A stretch of DNA of 45,771 nucleotides from Gemmatimonas sp. (GCA_011390935.1 JAABRL010000032.1:1-45771); one strand, 5' to 3'. Shown: positions 1-8,429, counted from the stretch's first letter. Program-made: numbers and translations. The notes: a model not told the origin generated them from the sequence alone.

Positions 1-353
1 GCCAGCAGGATGTGCAGCACGAAGCCCCACGTCATGGCGATGTCGGTGGGGAGCAGCAGGCGCAGCAGGAACGTGGGATAATAGATGTCGCCGTGCATGG
101 CGGCGATGTACGGCATGCCGCCCTGCAGGTAGGGGTTCCACTGGGGGAACCCGAGACTGGCTTTCAGTGATTCGGCGGCGAACTGCCGGTAGGGGTAGCC
201 GGCGATGTACTGATCGGAGTGCGGGTTCACGAGGAACCCGCCGCTGAGCGCCGGCCAGGCGAGCAGCATGGTACAGATGAGGCACGTGACGGCGGCCCAT
301 ATCCACGCGTGACGTGGCGTCCAGTCCGGCGACGTGCTATCGAAACGATCCAT
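1..353 (-). CDS. YfhO-like membrane protein, N-terminal 117 residues (cut by window edge)
   Basis: The translation from the ATG at 353 begins MDRFDSTSPDW and has one hydrophobic helix at about residues 18-37. It continues with NPHSDQY, then PQWNPYLQGGMPY and GDIYYPTFLLRLLLP, and enters a second membrane segment when the window ends. The pattern of a polar loop with P-x-WNPY-x-x-GG-x-PY after the first helix is typical of YfhO/COG4485 proteins. These are large multi-spanning membrane proteins linked to glycosylation of envelope polymers, often with GT-C-like topology. It is the last visible member of the envelope operon and lies 65 bp downstream of the flippase-like gene. No clear Shine-Dalgarno sequence precedes the start. 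A different GT-C family (PMT-like) is the alternative. Confidence 0.7.
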   Translation of the reverse strand, partial: MDRFDSTSPDWTPRHAWIWAAVTCLICTMLLAWPALSGGFLVNPHSDQYIAGYPYRQFAAESLKASLGFPQWNPYLQGGMPYIAAMHGDIYYPTFLLRLLLPTDIAMTWGFVLHILL

Positions 354-418
354 GCGAACAGTTGGCTGAGACAAGGAAAAGCGCCCGTGCCCGAAGAACC
401 GGTCGGGACGCGAGACGG

Positions 419-1387
419 TCACGACCGGGAACGTCGAGCTTTGGGCGCGAGCGCGAGAGATATCAGTCCGGGCAGGACTTCGAGCACGATCAACCCGATC
501 CGGGAGGCGGCGGCGAGGATCGTCGCTTCAGCGGCTCCGGCAATGCCGAGTGCCAGCACCGCGGCGACCAGCGCACCTTCGCGCGCTCCGATGCCCCCGG
601 GGGCGATCAGAAACAGATACCCGACAAGATACGAAGCTGTCCAAATTGCGACGAACGCCGCGAGTGCGCCACTCACGTCGGGCAGAAGTGCGCGGCTGAG
701 CAGCATGAAGGCGGCGCCATATCCGGCCCACGACGCGATGTTGATCGCCGCCGCCATCCAGATCGCGTGGGGCGGCAGGTCGCGCTCCGGCATGCGCATC
801 GAGGGCCGACGAGCGGCAATGACGCGCAGGATCGCGGGCAGCACCCACGGCAAGGCGACGACGCCGGCGACAAACAGTGCGCTGCCGATCCAGGCCAGCG
901 ATCGGTACCCTGCGCCGAGCGCGTCGAGCACGACCGACCCCGTCACCGCCAACACGCCGAAGCCGGCACCGATGTTGATGAGGGTGCCGAGCACCGCTGC
1001 GCCGGTCGCCGCCACCGGATTCACGCCCTCTCGCTGCGCGAGTACCACGAGCGCGCCGACCGACCACACCTTGCCCGGGATGTAGCGGCCAAGGTTGGCG
1101 ATGGTCCACGTGCGCACCGCGGCCGCATACGACAGCGAACTGCCCCAGCCGGACATGAGCACGCGCCAGCTCTGAATGAGCGCGGCGTAGGTGGCGAGCA
1201 CGATCGCACCGGCGCCCGCAACCAGCGGCCAGTTCACGGTGATCGCCGAGGCCGCGACTCGCAGTTTGTCCTGCTCCGCCGCGATCGCTCGGGCGATGAA
1301 GACGAATAACGCGATCAGCAAAATCAGCTGCACCGCGCGCCACCAGTAGGCCGGTCGGGGCGAGGGATCGGTGTGCGGCTCAGCCAC
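419..1387 (-). CDS. Flippase-like / lysylphosphatidylglycerol synthase TM-domain family protein
   Basis: This is a 322-residue, very hydrophobic protein with about eight predicted membrane segments. It carries the family signature LGRYIPGKVW after a W-R-x-L-x-x-G segment, as in the YbhN/UPF0104 group that shares the integral membrane part of MprF. There is no catalytic synthetase domain at the C-terminus, so it is unlikely to make lysyl-phosphatidylglycerol. A role in moving or modifying a lipid-linked glycan is inferred from the neighbouring glycosyltransferases. The GTG start at 1387 overlaps the end of the GT4 gene by 8 bp, which points to co-translation. The C-terminal tail is short and basic (KARRSRS). 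Confidence 0.8.
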   Translation of the reverse strand: MAEPHTDPSPRPAYWWRAVQLILLIALFVFIARAIAAEQDKLRVAASAITVNWPLVAGAGAIVLATYAALIQSWRVLMSGWGSSLSYAAAVRTWTIANLGRYIPGKVWSVGALVVLAQREGVNPVAATGAAVLGTLINIGAGFGVLAVTGSVVLDALGAGYRSLAWIGSALFVAGVVALPWVLPAILRVIAARRPSMRMPERDLPPHAIWMAAAINIASWAGYGAAFMLLSRALLPDVSGALAAFVAIWTASYLVGYLFLIAPGGIGAREGALVAAVLALGIAGAAEATILAAASRIGLIVLEVLPGLISLALAPKARRSRS

Positions 1388-2591
1388 GCGTGGTCATGCT
1401 CGCGGTGCGGTACAGCTCGAGGTATCGTACCGCAACGTGTTGTGGGCTGAAGACTTGCAGGACATGAGCTCGTGCGGTTTCTCCGAGGCGCCGGGCGTCG
1501 GCCGGTGAACCGACCACGCGATCGATCGCCGCGGCGAGGCCGGCAATATCGCCCACAGCCACGAGTGTTCCGCCGGCGCTCGGTGACACGACGTCGGGGA
1601 GCCCTCCCGAGTCGTACCCGATCACCGGGGTGCCACACAGTTGGGACTCCACCGCCACCAGTCCCAACCCCTCTTCGCGAGACGGCATCACCGTGACCGC
1701 GGCGCGTCGATACAGGTCGGGGAGTGCTTCGCCGGGCAGCGTGCCATGCCAGGTGAGCCGATCGGCCACGCCGAGTTCACGCGCGCGCACGAGCAGGGCC
1801 TCGCGATCGGGGCCGTCGCCCACCAGCACACAGCGAACAGCGGTGGTGGTCTGTGAGAGCGCGTCGATCAGATCCGCAACGCCTTTCTGAGCGTTCAGGC
1901 GTCCCACGAACAGCACGCCGTCGCGCGTTGTGAGCGCGTCGGCGTGAGGCGGCGGCCCGAACCGATCGACGGCGACCGGCATGGGGGCAACATGCACGTG
2001 CACCGTGGGGACGAGTGCCTCCGCCGTGCGTGCCAGCCACTGTGACACCGCCGTCACCGCGCGTGCCCGCCCGAGCACTCGGCGCAGAAACACGTGCGAC
2101 GGCGCGATGCGCTGCGCGAGTCGCACATCGCTGCCGTGCATGGTCACCACGAGCAGCGGCATGCCGGCGCCCCCTGCCCCGGCATGCCAGGCCGATAAGC
2201 CGCCGGGAAACCACCAATGCGCGTGCACTACATCGTAGGGGGTGCCGGCGCGCCGCGCGCTCGCGACCGCCCTGCGGACCGCACGCGCCATGTGCCAGAG
2301 CAGGCCGAGCAGCGCGAACCGGCCTCCCCATGAGCCGCGCACCGCTTCCACCATGGTACCCTCGTACGCGAGCACCTGGCGCTCCTCGCGCGCGTAGCGA
2401 ACGCGTTCGACCGGCACGCCGTCGACCTGGTCGTGCGAGGCGAGACCGGCCGCCGCTGGCGCGAGCACCTGCACGTGCGCGCCCGCGTCGATCAGGGCGC
2501 GCGCGAGGCGCAGGACGAAGGAGCCGGCGGCGTCACCGGCATACCGCGGAAAGTTGTGCGTGACGAACAGAATTCGCGGCGACGACGACAC
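1380..2591 (-). CDS. GT4-family glycosyltransferase
   Basis: This 403-residue protein has a two-lobed GT-B layout. The N-terminal lobe starts ILFVTHNFPRYAGDAAGSFV and contains DVVHAHWWFPGG. The C-terminal lobe contains LFVGRLNAQKG, GDGPDREALL and the E-x7-E nucleotide-sugar motif in SREEGLGLVAVE, followed by CGTPVIGYDSGGLPDVV. Such enzymes retain the anomeric configuration and usually act on the cytoplasmic face of the membrane. The acceptor cannot be read from the sequence. Its place between a GT2 enzyme and a flippase-like protein suggests assembly of an envelope glycolipid or glycan. The start is GTG at 2591, 9 bp after the GT2 stop, with no strong ribosome binding site. Confidence 0.9.
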   Translation of the reverse strand: MSSSPRILFVTHNFPRYAGDAAGSFVLRLARALIDAGAHVQVLAPAAAGLASHDQVDGVPVERVRYAREERQVLAYEGTMVEAVRGSWGGRFALLGLLWHMARAVRRAVASARRAGTPYDVVHAHWWFPGGLSAWHAGAGGAGMPLLVVTMHGSDVRLAQRIAPSHVFLRRVLGRARAVTAVSQWLARTAEALVPTVHVHVAPMPVAVDRFGPPPHADALTTRDGVLFVGRLNAQKGVADLIDALSQTTTAVRCVLVGDGPDREALLVRARELGVADRLTWHGTLPGEALPDLYRRAAVTVMPSREEGLGLVAVESQLCGTPVIGYDSGGLPDVVSPSAGGTLVAVGDIAGLAAAIDRVVGSPADARRLGETARAHVLQVFSPQHVAVRYLELYRTASMTTRG

Positions 2592-2600
2592 GGTCGCGGG

Positions 2601-3620
2601 TCAGTCGTCGCGCGTGGTATCGCGGGCGGCGCTCCGTTCGGCCAGCACTTCATCGAGCGCGCGGCGCATGTCGCGCATCTCGGCTCGTCCCTGCGCGATC
2701 TGTTCACCGAGCAGGCCGGTGGCGAAGAAGACGCTGCCCAGCAACAGGCACGTTTCCACCAGCGTGAGCAGTGGACGATAGCCGACGCCCCCGAACACCC
2801 GCACGCCCACGGCCACGAGCCCTGTGAGCACGCCGACCGCGAAGAGCGCCGCACCCAGCATGCCGAAGGCCAGCAGCGGCTTCTGACCGAAGCGCAGCTC
2901 GAACCACACCGCCAGCATGTCGAGCACGCCAATGGGAATGCGTCCGATACCGAACTTGGAACGGCCCGCGTTGCGCGGGTACAGCGGCACCGGAATCTCG
3001 GACACCGTGTACCCCTGGCTCGCCGCGATCACGATCATATAGCGGTGCCAATCGGGGCGCATGGGAAGTGCGGCCATGATTTCGCGCCGATATGCCTTCA
3101 CGTTGTTCAGGTCGCGCACCGAGACACGGAAGAGGCGACGGCTCAGGCCGTTGTAGATGCGCGACACGAAGGCCTTTTCGTACTTGCCCTGCTTGTAGCC
3201 GGTGACCATGTCGGCCTCGTCACGCAGAATCGGCGCGACGAGCCGCGGGATGTCCTCCGGCTTGAACTGCAGGTCCGCGGGGTAGAATACCAACACTTCG
3301 CCGCGTGCATTGAGCGACCCGGTGCGCAGCGCCTCGGCGATACCGCGCTGCGTGCGGTGTCGTACCGACCGCAAAAACGGGTAGCGCTGCTGGAGCTCCT
3401 GCAACACCTGCCAGGTGTTGTCGCTCGACCCGTCGTCGATGACGAGCACCTCGAACACCGCCGCCTCGTCGGCAAAGGCGGCTTCGGCGAGCTCCATGAA
3501 GAGCGGCAGATTCTCGGCCTCGTCCTTCGCGGGGACGAGGACGCTGACATCGAGGGTGGCCGGCGACGCCGTGCGCGGTCGAGTATCGGCGAAGCCACCT
3601 GGCGGCGCGATGGCAGTCAT
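2601..3620 (-). CDS. GT2-family glycosyltransferase with C-terminal membrane helices
   Basis: This 339-residue protein resembles the dolichol-phosphate mannosyltransferase / ArnC group. Visible motifs are DVSVLVPAKDEAENLP, VLVIDDGSSDNTW, RGIAEALRTG and RNAGRSKFG. Two hydrophobic helices follow (LLAFGMLGAALFAVGVLTGL and LLTLVETCLLLGSVFFATGLL), and the tail is charged and probably coiled. Family members transfer a sugar from a nucleotide donor to polyprenyl phosphate at the inner membrane. The usual D-x-D before the acceptor loop reads P-A-D (FYPADLQ) here. I chose the ATG at 3620, just after the rpoN stop, because upstream codons run through rpoN. The first 20 residues are low complexity. Confidence 0.88.
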   Translation of the reverse strand: MTAIAPPGGFADTRPRTASPATLDVSVLVPAKDEAENLPLFMELAEAAFADEAAVFEVLVIDDGSSDNTWQVLQELQQRYPFLRSVRHRTQRGIAEALRTGSLNARGEVLVFYPADLQFKPEDIPRLVAPILRDEADMVTGYKQGKYEKAFVSRIYNGLSRRLFRVSVRDLNNVKAYRREIMAALPMRPDWHRYMIVIAASQGYTVSEIPVPLYPRNAGRSKFGIGRIPIGVLDMLAVWFELRFGQKPLLAFGMLGAALFAVGVLTGLVAVGVRVFGGVGYRPLLTLVETCLLLGSVFFATGLLGEQIAQGRAEMRDMRRALDEVLAERSAARDTTRDD

Positions 3621-3624
3621 GCGG

Positions 3625-5118
3625 TCAGACACGCTTCCGCATGCGCGCGGGGAGGATGCCGAGCTGGTCGCGATACTTGGCGACGGTGCGTCGAGCAATC
3701 TGCACCCCCGTCCTCAGGAGGATCTCCACGATGGCCTGGTCGGTGAGCGGACTCTTGTCGTCTTCACCGGACACGAGCTTCTCGATCTGATCACGGATGC
3801 CGCGCGCCGAGACATCGTCGCCGTCGCTGGTGGAGAGACCGGACGAGAAGAAGAACTTCAGCGGCAGCACACCGCGCGGCGTTTGCACGAACTTCTCATT
3901 CGTGACGCGGCTGACCGTGGACTCGTGCATGCCCACGGCATCGGCCACCTCGCGCAGCGTGAGCGGCTTGAGGTATTGAATGCCTCGCTCGAAGTAATCG
4001 CGCTGCCGGTCCACGATGAAGTGCATGACCTTGAGCATGGTCTGTCGCCGCTGCTCGATGGCCTGAATCATCCAGTTGGCGGAGTTGAGCTTGGACGCAA
4101 TGAAGTCCTTGCTCTCGGTATCGAAGTGCTTGCGATCGCGCGCCAGCTCCTGATACGACCGGCTCAGCTTGAGGCGCGGCAGATTGCCGTCGTTGAGGAA
4201 GACGTGGTACTGCCCGTCGATCTTGTCGATGACCAGATCGGGGACGATATAGTCTTCGCTCGCTGCCGCAAATCGCAGCCCCGGCTTGGGATCGAGGCGG
4301 GCGACTTCGTCGGCCGCGGTCTGCACTTCCTGCGCGCTGATCGAGAATCGCTTGGAGACCTCGCTCCAGCGGTGCGCGATGAGCTCTTCGAACGCCTCGT
4401 CCACCAGTCGCCACGCGAGCGTGCCACGCGCCCCGGCGGCGTGCAGCTGCAGCAGCAGGCACTCGCGCAGGTCACGCGCCCCGACGCCCGCCGGATCGAG
4501 GTCTTGCACGATCCGCAACATGGCGAGGACTTCGTCATCGGAGACGGGCGTTGCGGGGGGCAGGTCGAGTTCTTCGGCCGCCCGCGCCAGCACCTCGTTC
4601 ACCCCATCGCGAATCTCATCCAGCGTCGCGGCCAGATGGCCGGCCTCGTCGATGTTGCCAATGAACTCTTCGGCCAGCAGCGCCTGGCGCGGTGTGAGGT
4701 CGAGTAGCGCGACCTGCTCCTTCAGATGATCTGACAGGTCGGTGGACGCGACCGTGACCGGTTCGTACCACTCCCGATTGTCGGCCTCTTCGCGCTGTCC
4801 GCCGGTCTCGAAGCCGTCGAGCAGCACCCCTTCCCAGTCGATATCGTCATCCCCCGACTTCTCGGGCTCCGCTTCGGCGACCGTGTCCCCCTCGGCGAGG
4901 TTCTCGGCTTCGGCCGTGGCCTCCCCCTCCTCGGCGGCGTCGGCCTCGTCGTCTTCCGGCTCCACGAGCTCGAGGAACGGATTGGTGAGCAACTCCTGCT
5001 TGAGATGCTGCTGGAGATCGAGAAGGGGCATGTAGAGCAGATCCATCGCCTGATACAGGCGTGGATTGATCTTCAGCTCCTGACGGAGCGAGGTGCTCTG
5101 CTGCATGCCCGTCTTCAT
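3625..5118 (-). CDS. rpoN: RNA polymerase sigma-54 factor
   Basis: This 497-residue protein has the full sigma-54 layout. Region I has SLRQELKINPRLYQAMDLL followed by QQHLKQELLTNPFLE. Region II is strongly acidic at about residues 50-95. The core-binding and DNA-binding parts contain LTPRQALLAEEFIGNIDEAGHL and LREVADAVGMHESTVSRVTNEK. The RpoN box near the C-terminus reads ARRTVAKYRDQLGI. It directs core polymerase to -24/-12 promoters opened by AAA+ activators, none of which are in the window. The start is either ATG at 5118, overlapping the lptB stop by 1 bp, or the adjacent GTG at 5121. The lptB-rpoN pairing is conserved in many Gram-negatives, but the usual hpf and ptsN do not follow here. 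Confidence 0.97.
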   Translation of the reverse strand: MKTGMQQSTSLRQELKINPRLYQAMDLLYMPLLDLQQHLKQELLTNPFLELVEPEDDEADAAEEGEATAEAENLAEGDTVAEAEPEKSGDDDIDWEGVLLDGFETGGQREEADNREWYEPVTVASTDLSDHLKEQVALLDLTPRQALLAEEFIGNIDEAGHLAATLDEIRDGVNEVLARAAEELDLPPATPVSDDEVLAMLRIVQDLDPAGVGARDLRECLLLQLHAAGARGTLAWRLVDEAFEELIAHRWSEVSKRFSISAQEVQTAADEVARLDPKPGLRFAAASEDYIVPDLVIDKIDGQYHVFLNDGNLPRLKLSRSYQELARDRKHFDTESKDFIASKLNSANWMIQAIEQRRQTMLKVMHFIVDRQRDYFERGIQYLKPLTLREVADAVGMHESTVSRVTNEKFVQTPRGVLPLKFFFSSGLSTSDGDDVSARGIRDQIEKLVSGEDDKSPLTDQAIVEILLRTGVQIARRTVAKYRDQLGILPARMRKRV

Positions 5119-6038
5119 CACACGGTCGCCTCGTCGGCGTTCTCGGTGTACCGCGCACGGAGGCGCGCGGTCAAGGTGGGACCGAGGTAGAACTCGGATA
5201 CGTTGTCGTCGAACACCAGTTCGCGCACGGTGCCCGCCACGCGTACCTGTCCATCGTACATGATGTATGCCCGATCCACGATGTCCAGCGTTTGCTCCAC
5301 GTTGTGATCCGAAATCAGGACGCCGATCCCTCGATACCGCAACTCCGCGACGATCTTCTGGATGTCATCGACCGCCTTGGGATCCACACCGGCGAACGGT
5401 TCGTCCAGCATCATGAACTTGGGTTCCGTGACCAGCGCACGCGTGATTTCGAGACGCCGCCGTTCACCGCCGGACAGTTGAAACGCCTTGCTGTTGCGCA
5501 GGTGCTTGATCTTGAGTTCGTCGAGCAGCGTCTCGAGGCGCTCGGACCGCTCCTTGGCTGAGAGGTCGAGCGTCTCGAGGATCGCCAGAATGTTGTCCTC
5601 GACCGAGAGCTTGCGGAAGATGCTCGGCTCCTGTGCCAGATACCCGATGCCGCGCTGCGCCCGCTTGTACATGGGCATTTTGGTGATGTCGTCGCCGTCG
5701 AGCGTGATCCGACCGGCCATGGGGGCGATCAGTCCGACGATCATATAGAACGTGGTGGTCTTTCCCGCGCCGTTGGGGCCGAGCAGCCCCACGATCTCGC
5801 CCTGTCGCAGGCGGACCGCGACATCGTTCACGACTTTTCGGCCCCGATACACCTTCACCAGCCCCTCGGCGCGCAGCTCGCTTCCGTTCGGCACGACGGC
5901 TTCGGCCACGGTGGCGTCCGGCGGCGGCACGACGTCGTCGCGCACCGCGCCGCCCGATGACGGATCGACGGGGAGTGCCAAGGGCTCCGCGGCAGGAGCA
6001 TCGCTGGGGTCGCGGTGTGGCGCGTTGGGATCAGTCAT
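5118..6038 (-). CDS. lptB: LPS export ABC transporter ATP-binding protein LptB
   Basis: This cytoplasmic ATPase powers lipopolysaccharide extraction from the inner membrane with LptF/LptG, which are not in the window. Walker A is GPNGAGKTT at about residues 87-95. The Q-loop is LAQEPSIF, the signature is LSGGERRRLEI, Walker B is FMMLDEPFAGVDP and the switch histidine is in ISDHNVEQT. The LptB-specific form of these motifs and the rpoN neighbour fix the assignment. The ATG at 6038 overlaps the end of the LptA-like gene by 8 bp. From that start the protein has 306 residues, with a Pro/Ala/Asp-rich extension of about 54 residues before the ABC domain. E. coli LptB has about 241. A start closer to the ABC domain cannot be excluded. 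Confidence 0.96.
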   Translation of the reverse strand: MTDPNAPHRDPSDAPAAEPLALPVDPSSGGAVRDDVVPPPDATVAEAVVPNGSELRAEGLVKVYRGRKVVNDVAVRLRQGEIVGLLGPNGAGKTTTFYMIVGLIAPMAGRITLDGDDITKMPMYKRAQRGIGYLAQEPSIFRKLSVEDNILAILETLDLSAKERSERLETLLDELKIKHLRNSKAFQLSGGERRRLEITRALVTEPKFMMLDEPFAGVDPKAVDDIQKIVAELRYRGIGVLISDHNVEQTLDIVDRAYIMYDGQVRVAGTVRELVFDDNVSEFYLGPTLTARLRARYTENADEATV

Positions 6039-7878
6039 GACGGGACGGGCGCTCCACCGCGATACGGACATGCGGCCGTGGCCAGGAGTCGGAGTCGGAT
6101 GGAGTGGGCGGGTTGGACGGCGCCATGCGGCGGGACCGATCCAAAGCTAGCGATGGCGCAGCCCCGATGGTGTCGGGCGGTGGGCGTCGAATCGAATCGG
6201 CGCGCACACTGTCTCGGCGGATGCTGTCCGCTCGCAGACTGTCCACTCGCACGCTATCTCGCCGCACACTGTCCGCACGAGTACGTGGCAGTGAGTCCCC
6301 GAGACTCGCGTCGCGTCCGGTGGTATCCGGCTCGGGCTCGATGAACACGCCGGCCGCCTGCGAGTCGATTTCGACCGTTCGCATCTCGCCATCCAGAAAC
6401 TCGGCGACGATGCGCTTGCCGCGCACGTAGTTGATGGCGGGTGGAAACTCACGTCCGCGATTGCTGGGAATCTGGTATCGAGAGCTGGCGGTGCCGTTGG
6501 CCGTGACCCGTCGCAACACGCTTTTGGGCGTCGTGTCCGGTGGCGTGGTCAGCGTGTCGAAGGAGGCGAGGATGGTGTCGCCAGCCAGCACATCCCGTTC
6601 GGGCTCCGCGATACGCGCGCTGTCCGGGAGGCCGAAGGCGAACGCGCGGCCGACCGCGTGTACCTCCTGCACGACCTGCGCCGGCATACGGATCTCGATG
6701 GAATCGGCTTCGAGCGACTGCGTGGCGGTTTCGGCGTAGGCGCGCCCGGGACCGAACGCCCACGCGCGATCCACCTGCTGCGAATCCAGCCGCATTTCCA
6801 CACGCTCGGCGCGCATGGACACGTCGTTGCTGGTGGCGGCGGCGCGGTGCAGTGCGATGACGCGCTCCAGCACGCGATCCTTGCTGAACATGTCGATCGA
6901 GTCGCCGACGAGGCGGAACGGCTGCGTGGTGTCGCGCGACATCACGAACGCATTGCGGATGAGCCGCGCCTTTTCGTTCTGCTTCGTGAAGGACGCGCTA
7001 TCCCCCTGCGCCACGATCTGCTCCCGATTGATCACCACGTCGCCCCAGGCCACGAGCAGCGTGTCGCCCATGTCCTCCATCTGGTTGGCGGTGATGTTGA
7101 TCGGGGGGCGGTCGTTGCCTGCGGAGTCCTTTTCGATGAGGCGCAACGACGGACGTTGGGGGGCGTACAAGCGCGAGAACGGCCGACGACTGCCCGCGCG
7201 CAGGTACTCGATCGTGGGACCGCTGAACGTGGAGCCCGTGGGCAGGTCGGTCGCCACCACACCGCCGTACGCCACCAGCTTCTCTTCACCCGTGAAGTAG
7301 GACGCACTCGGCGCGGTGATGCGGATCTTCCCCGGCTCGAGGAAGACCACGTTGCCGATGAGGTTCATCATGCGTGCGCTCTCGTACTGTTCCGCGCTAT
7401 CGGCCGTGATGAGCTGCGGGTCGCCCTGACAACGCGCGGCCACGCCGCCACCGATGAACGTGGTGCGCGACCCGTCATTGAGCAGGTTGCTGATCATGCG
7501 CGAGTCCGGCGGACTCTCGGTGAAATCGAGCAGACAGTCTTTGGTGGTGGGCTTGGCGGGGGTCACGGGAACGGGGACCGTGCGCGCGCTATCACCGCGC
7601 GTGAGCGTATCGGTCGTGTCGCGCGCCAATGAGTCACGCGCGGTCGTATCGCGTGCGGCGCTGTCCGGGGGGGCACTGTCGGCATCGGCGCGACGCACCG
7701 AGTCGGCGCGCAACGAATCCTGCTCCGCAACCATGGCCGAGTCGGCCAGCGAATCGAGCTGGCCTGCGGGAGGCGACGGCGGCGTACCGCGACGTCCTCC
7801 AAGGCAGCCAGCGAGCAGCACGGTGACACCGAGCGAGACCAGCAGAGTGACGCGCATCCGCGAGGATGCACCGCTCAC
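6031..7878 (-). CDS. LptA/OstA-like lipoprotein with long low-complexity linkers
   Basis: This 615-residue protein begins with a lipoprotein signal whose lipobox ends LLAGC (Cys25 from the GTG at 7878, or Cys18 from an ATG at 7857). A Ser/Asp/Thr/Arg-rich linker follows at about residues 38-112. The middle section, about 115-525, consists of beta-rich OstA-type segments such as NLIGNVVFLEPGKIRITAPS, LVAWGDVVINREQIVAQGDS and ERVEMRLDSQQVDRAWAFG. Residues 535-565 are pentapeptide repeats of the form D-S-x-R-x, and a basic proline-rich tail ends the protein. It lies between lptC and lptB and so is the likely periplasmic LPS bridge. It is about three times the length of E. coli LptA and appears lipid-anchored. 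It could instead be a stand-alone form of the LptD N-terminal domain. Confidence 0.8.
   Translation of the reverse strand: MSGASSRMRVTLLVSLGVTVLLAGCLGGRRGTPPSPPAGQLDSLADSAMVAEQDSLRADSVRRADADSAPPDSAARDTTARDSLARDTTDTLTRGDSARTVPVPVTPAKPTTKDCLLDFTESPPDSRMISNLLNDGSRTTFIGGGVAARCQGDPQLITADSAEQYESARMMNLIGNVVFLEPGKIRITAPSASYFTGEEKLVAYGGVVATDLPTGSTFSGPTIEYLRAGSRRPFSRLYAPQRPSLRLIEKDSAGNDRPPINITANQMEDMGDTLLVAWGDVVINREQIVAQGDSASFTKQNEKARLIRNAFVMSRDTTQPFRLVGDSIDMFSKDRVLERVIALHRAAATSNDVSMRAERVEMRLDSQQVDRAWAFGPGRAYAETATQSLEADSIEIRMPAQVVQEVHAVGRAFAFGLPDSARIAEPERDVLAGDTILASFDTLTTPPDTTPKSVLRRVTANGTASSRYQIPSNRGREFPPAINYVRGKRIVAEFLDGEMRTVEIDSQAAGVFIEPEPDTTGRDASLGDSLPRTRADSVRRDSVRVDSLRADSIRRDSVRADSIRRPPPDTIGAAPSLALDRSRRMAPSNPPTPSDSDSWPRPHVRIAVERPSRHD
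6184..6276 (-). repeat. 15-bp tandem repeats encoding D-S-x-R-x pentapeptides
   Basis: About six imperfect 15-bp units lie inside the LptA-like gene. They encode a run of Asp-Ser-(Val/Leu/Ile)-Arg-(Arg/Val/Ala) pentapeptides at residues 535-565. A looser version of the same composition lies at residues 38-112 (about 7543-7767). Such repeats can change length by slipped-strand copying in units that keep the reading frame. Confidence 0.75.
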
Positions 7879-8429
7879 GGCGTCTCCATCTGCACGGGTG
7901 CCACGCCCTTGAACTGCTTGATCACCCGCAGCTTGGTGAGCTGGGGATCGGACTCGAAGCCGATGCCGGTGATCTGGCGCTTGGGCGGTTCGTTCAGCAC
8001 GAAGGCGCTGTCGCTGAACAGCTGATTGCGCAGTTCGTCGTACACGAGCTGCTGCGTTTCCAGGCGGCGGCCGTCTTCGTGTACCACCACCACGTCGCCG
8101 CGCGCCTCGAGCCGGTTGAGGCGCTGGTTGTACGTGCCTTCCTTGGCGGTGAGGTTGCCGTCCTCTTCACCAAGGGCGTTGTAGAACGTCACGAACACCC
8201 GCTGAAGTTCGAGCCGGCTGAGGTTGTCGTAGCTGTACGACTTGTCGGCCTTGAGCTCGCCCTTGGCCACCGAGTTCTGCGTGAGGCGTACCGTGATGCC
8301 GAATGCCACCTGCTCCGCTGAGTCCGGCAGCACGGTGTCCGCAGGCCGCGGTGCTGTGCCGCTTCCGTCCGCACAGGCGGCGGCCAGCACCATGGCGGCG
8401 CCCGTGAATACGGCTGCCCCGCGGCGCAT
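7875..8429 (-). CDS. lptC: LptC-family LPS export protein, probably lipid-anchored
   Basis: This 184-residue protein has a short basic start, a hydrophobic stretch and the sequence VLAAACADGSG, a plausible lipobox with Cys19. The body has LptC-like beta strands: VAFGITVRLTQNSVAKGELKAD, RVFVTFYNALGEEDGNLTAKEGTYN, LEARGDVVVVHEDGRRLETQQLVYDE and FVLNEPPKRQITGIGFESDP. LptC links the LptBFG transporter to LptA. E. coli LptC is anchored by a membrane helix, so a lipid anchor would be a variation. The ATG at 8429 shares a base with the kdsD stop; a GTG at 8432 is also possible. Its stop overlaps the GTG of the LptA-like gene by 3 bp. Confidence 0.88.
   Translation of the reverse strand: MRRGAAVFTGAAMVLAAACADGSGTAPRPADTVLPDSAEQVAFGITVRLTQNSVAKGELKADKSYSYDNLSRLELQRVFVTFYNALGEEDGNLTAKEGTYNQRLNRLEARGDVVVVHEDGRRLETQQLVYDELRNQLFSDSAFVLNEPPKRQITGIGFESDPQLTKLRVIKQFKGVAPVQMETP

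Noticed and set aside
376..407. A terminator between the flippase-like gene and the YfhO-like gene
   Set aside because: The stem CCCGA/TCGGG is only 5 bp, and the four T residues come about 9 nt after it, too weak and too far for a confident call.
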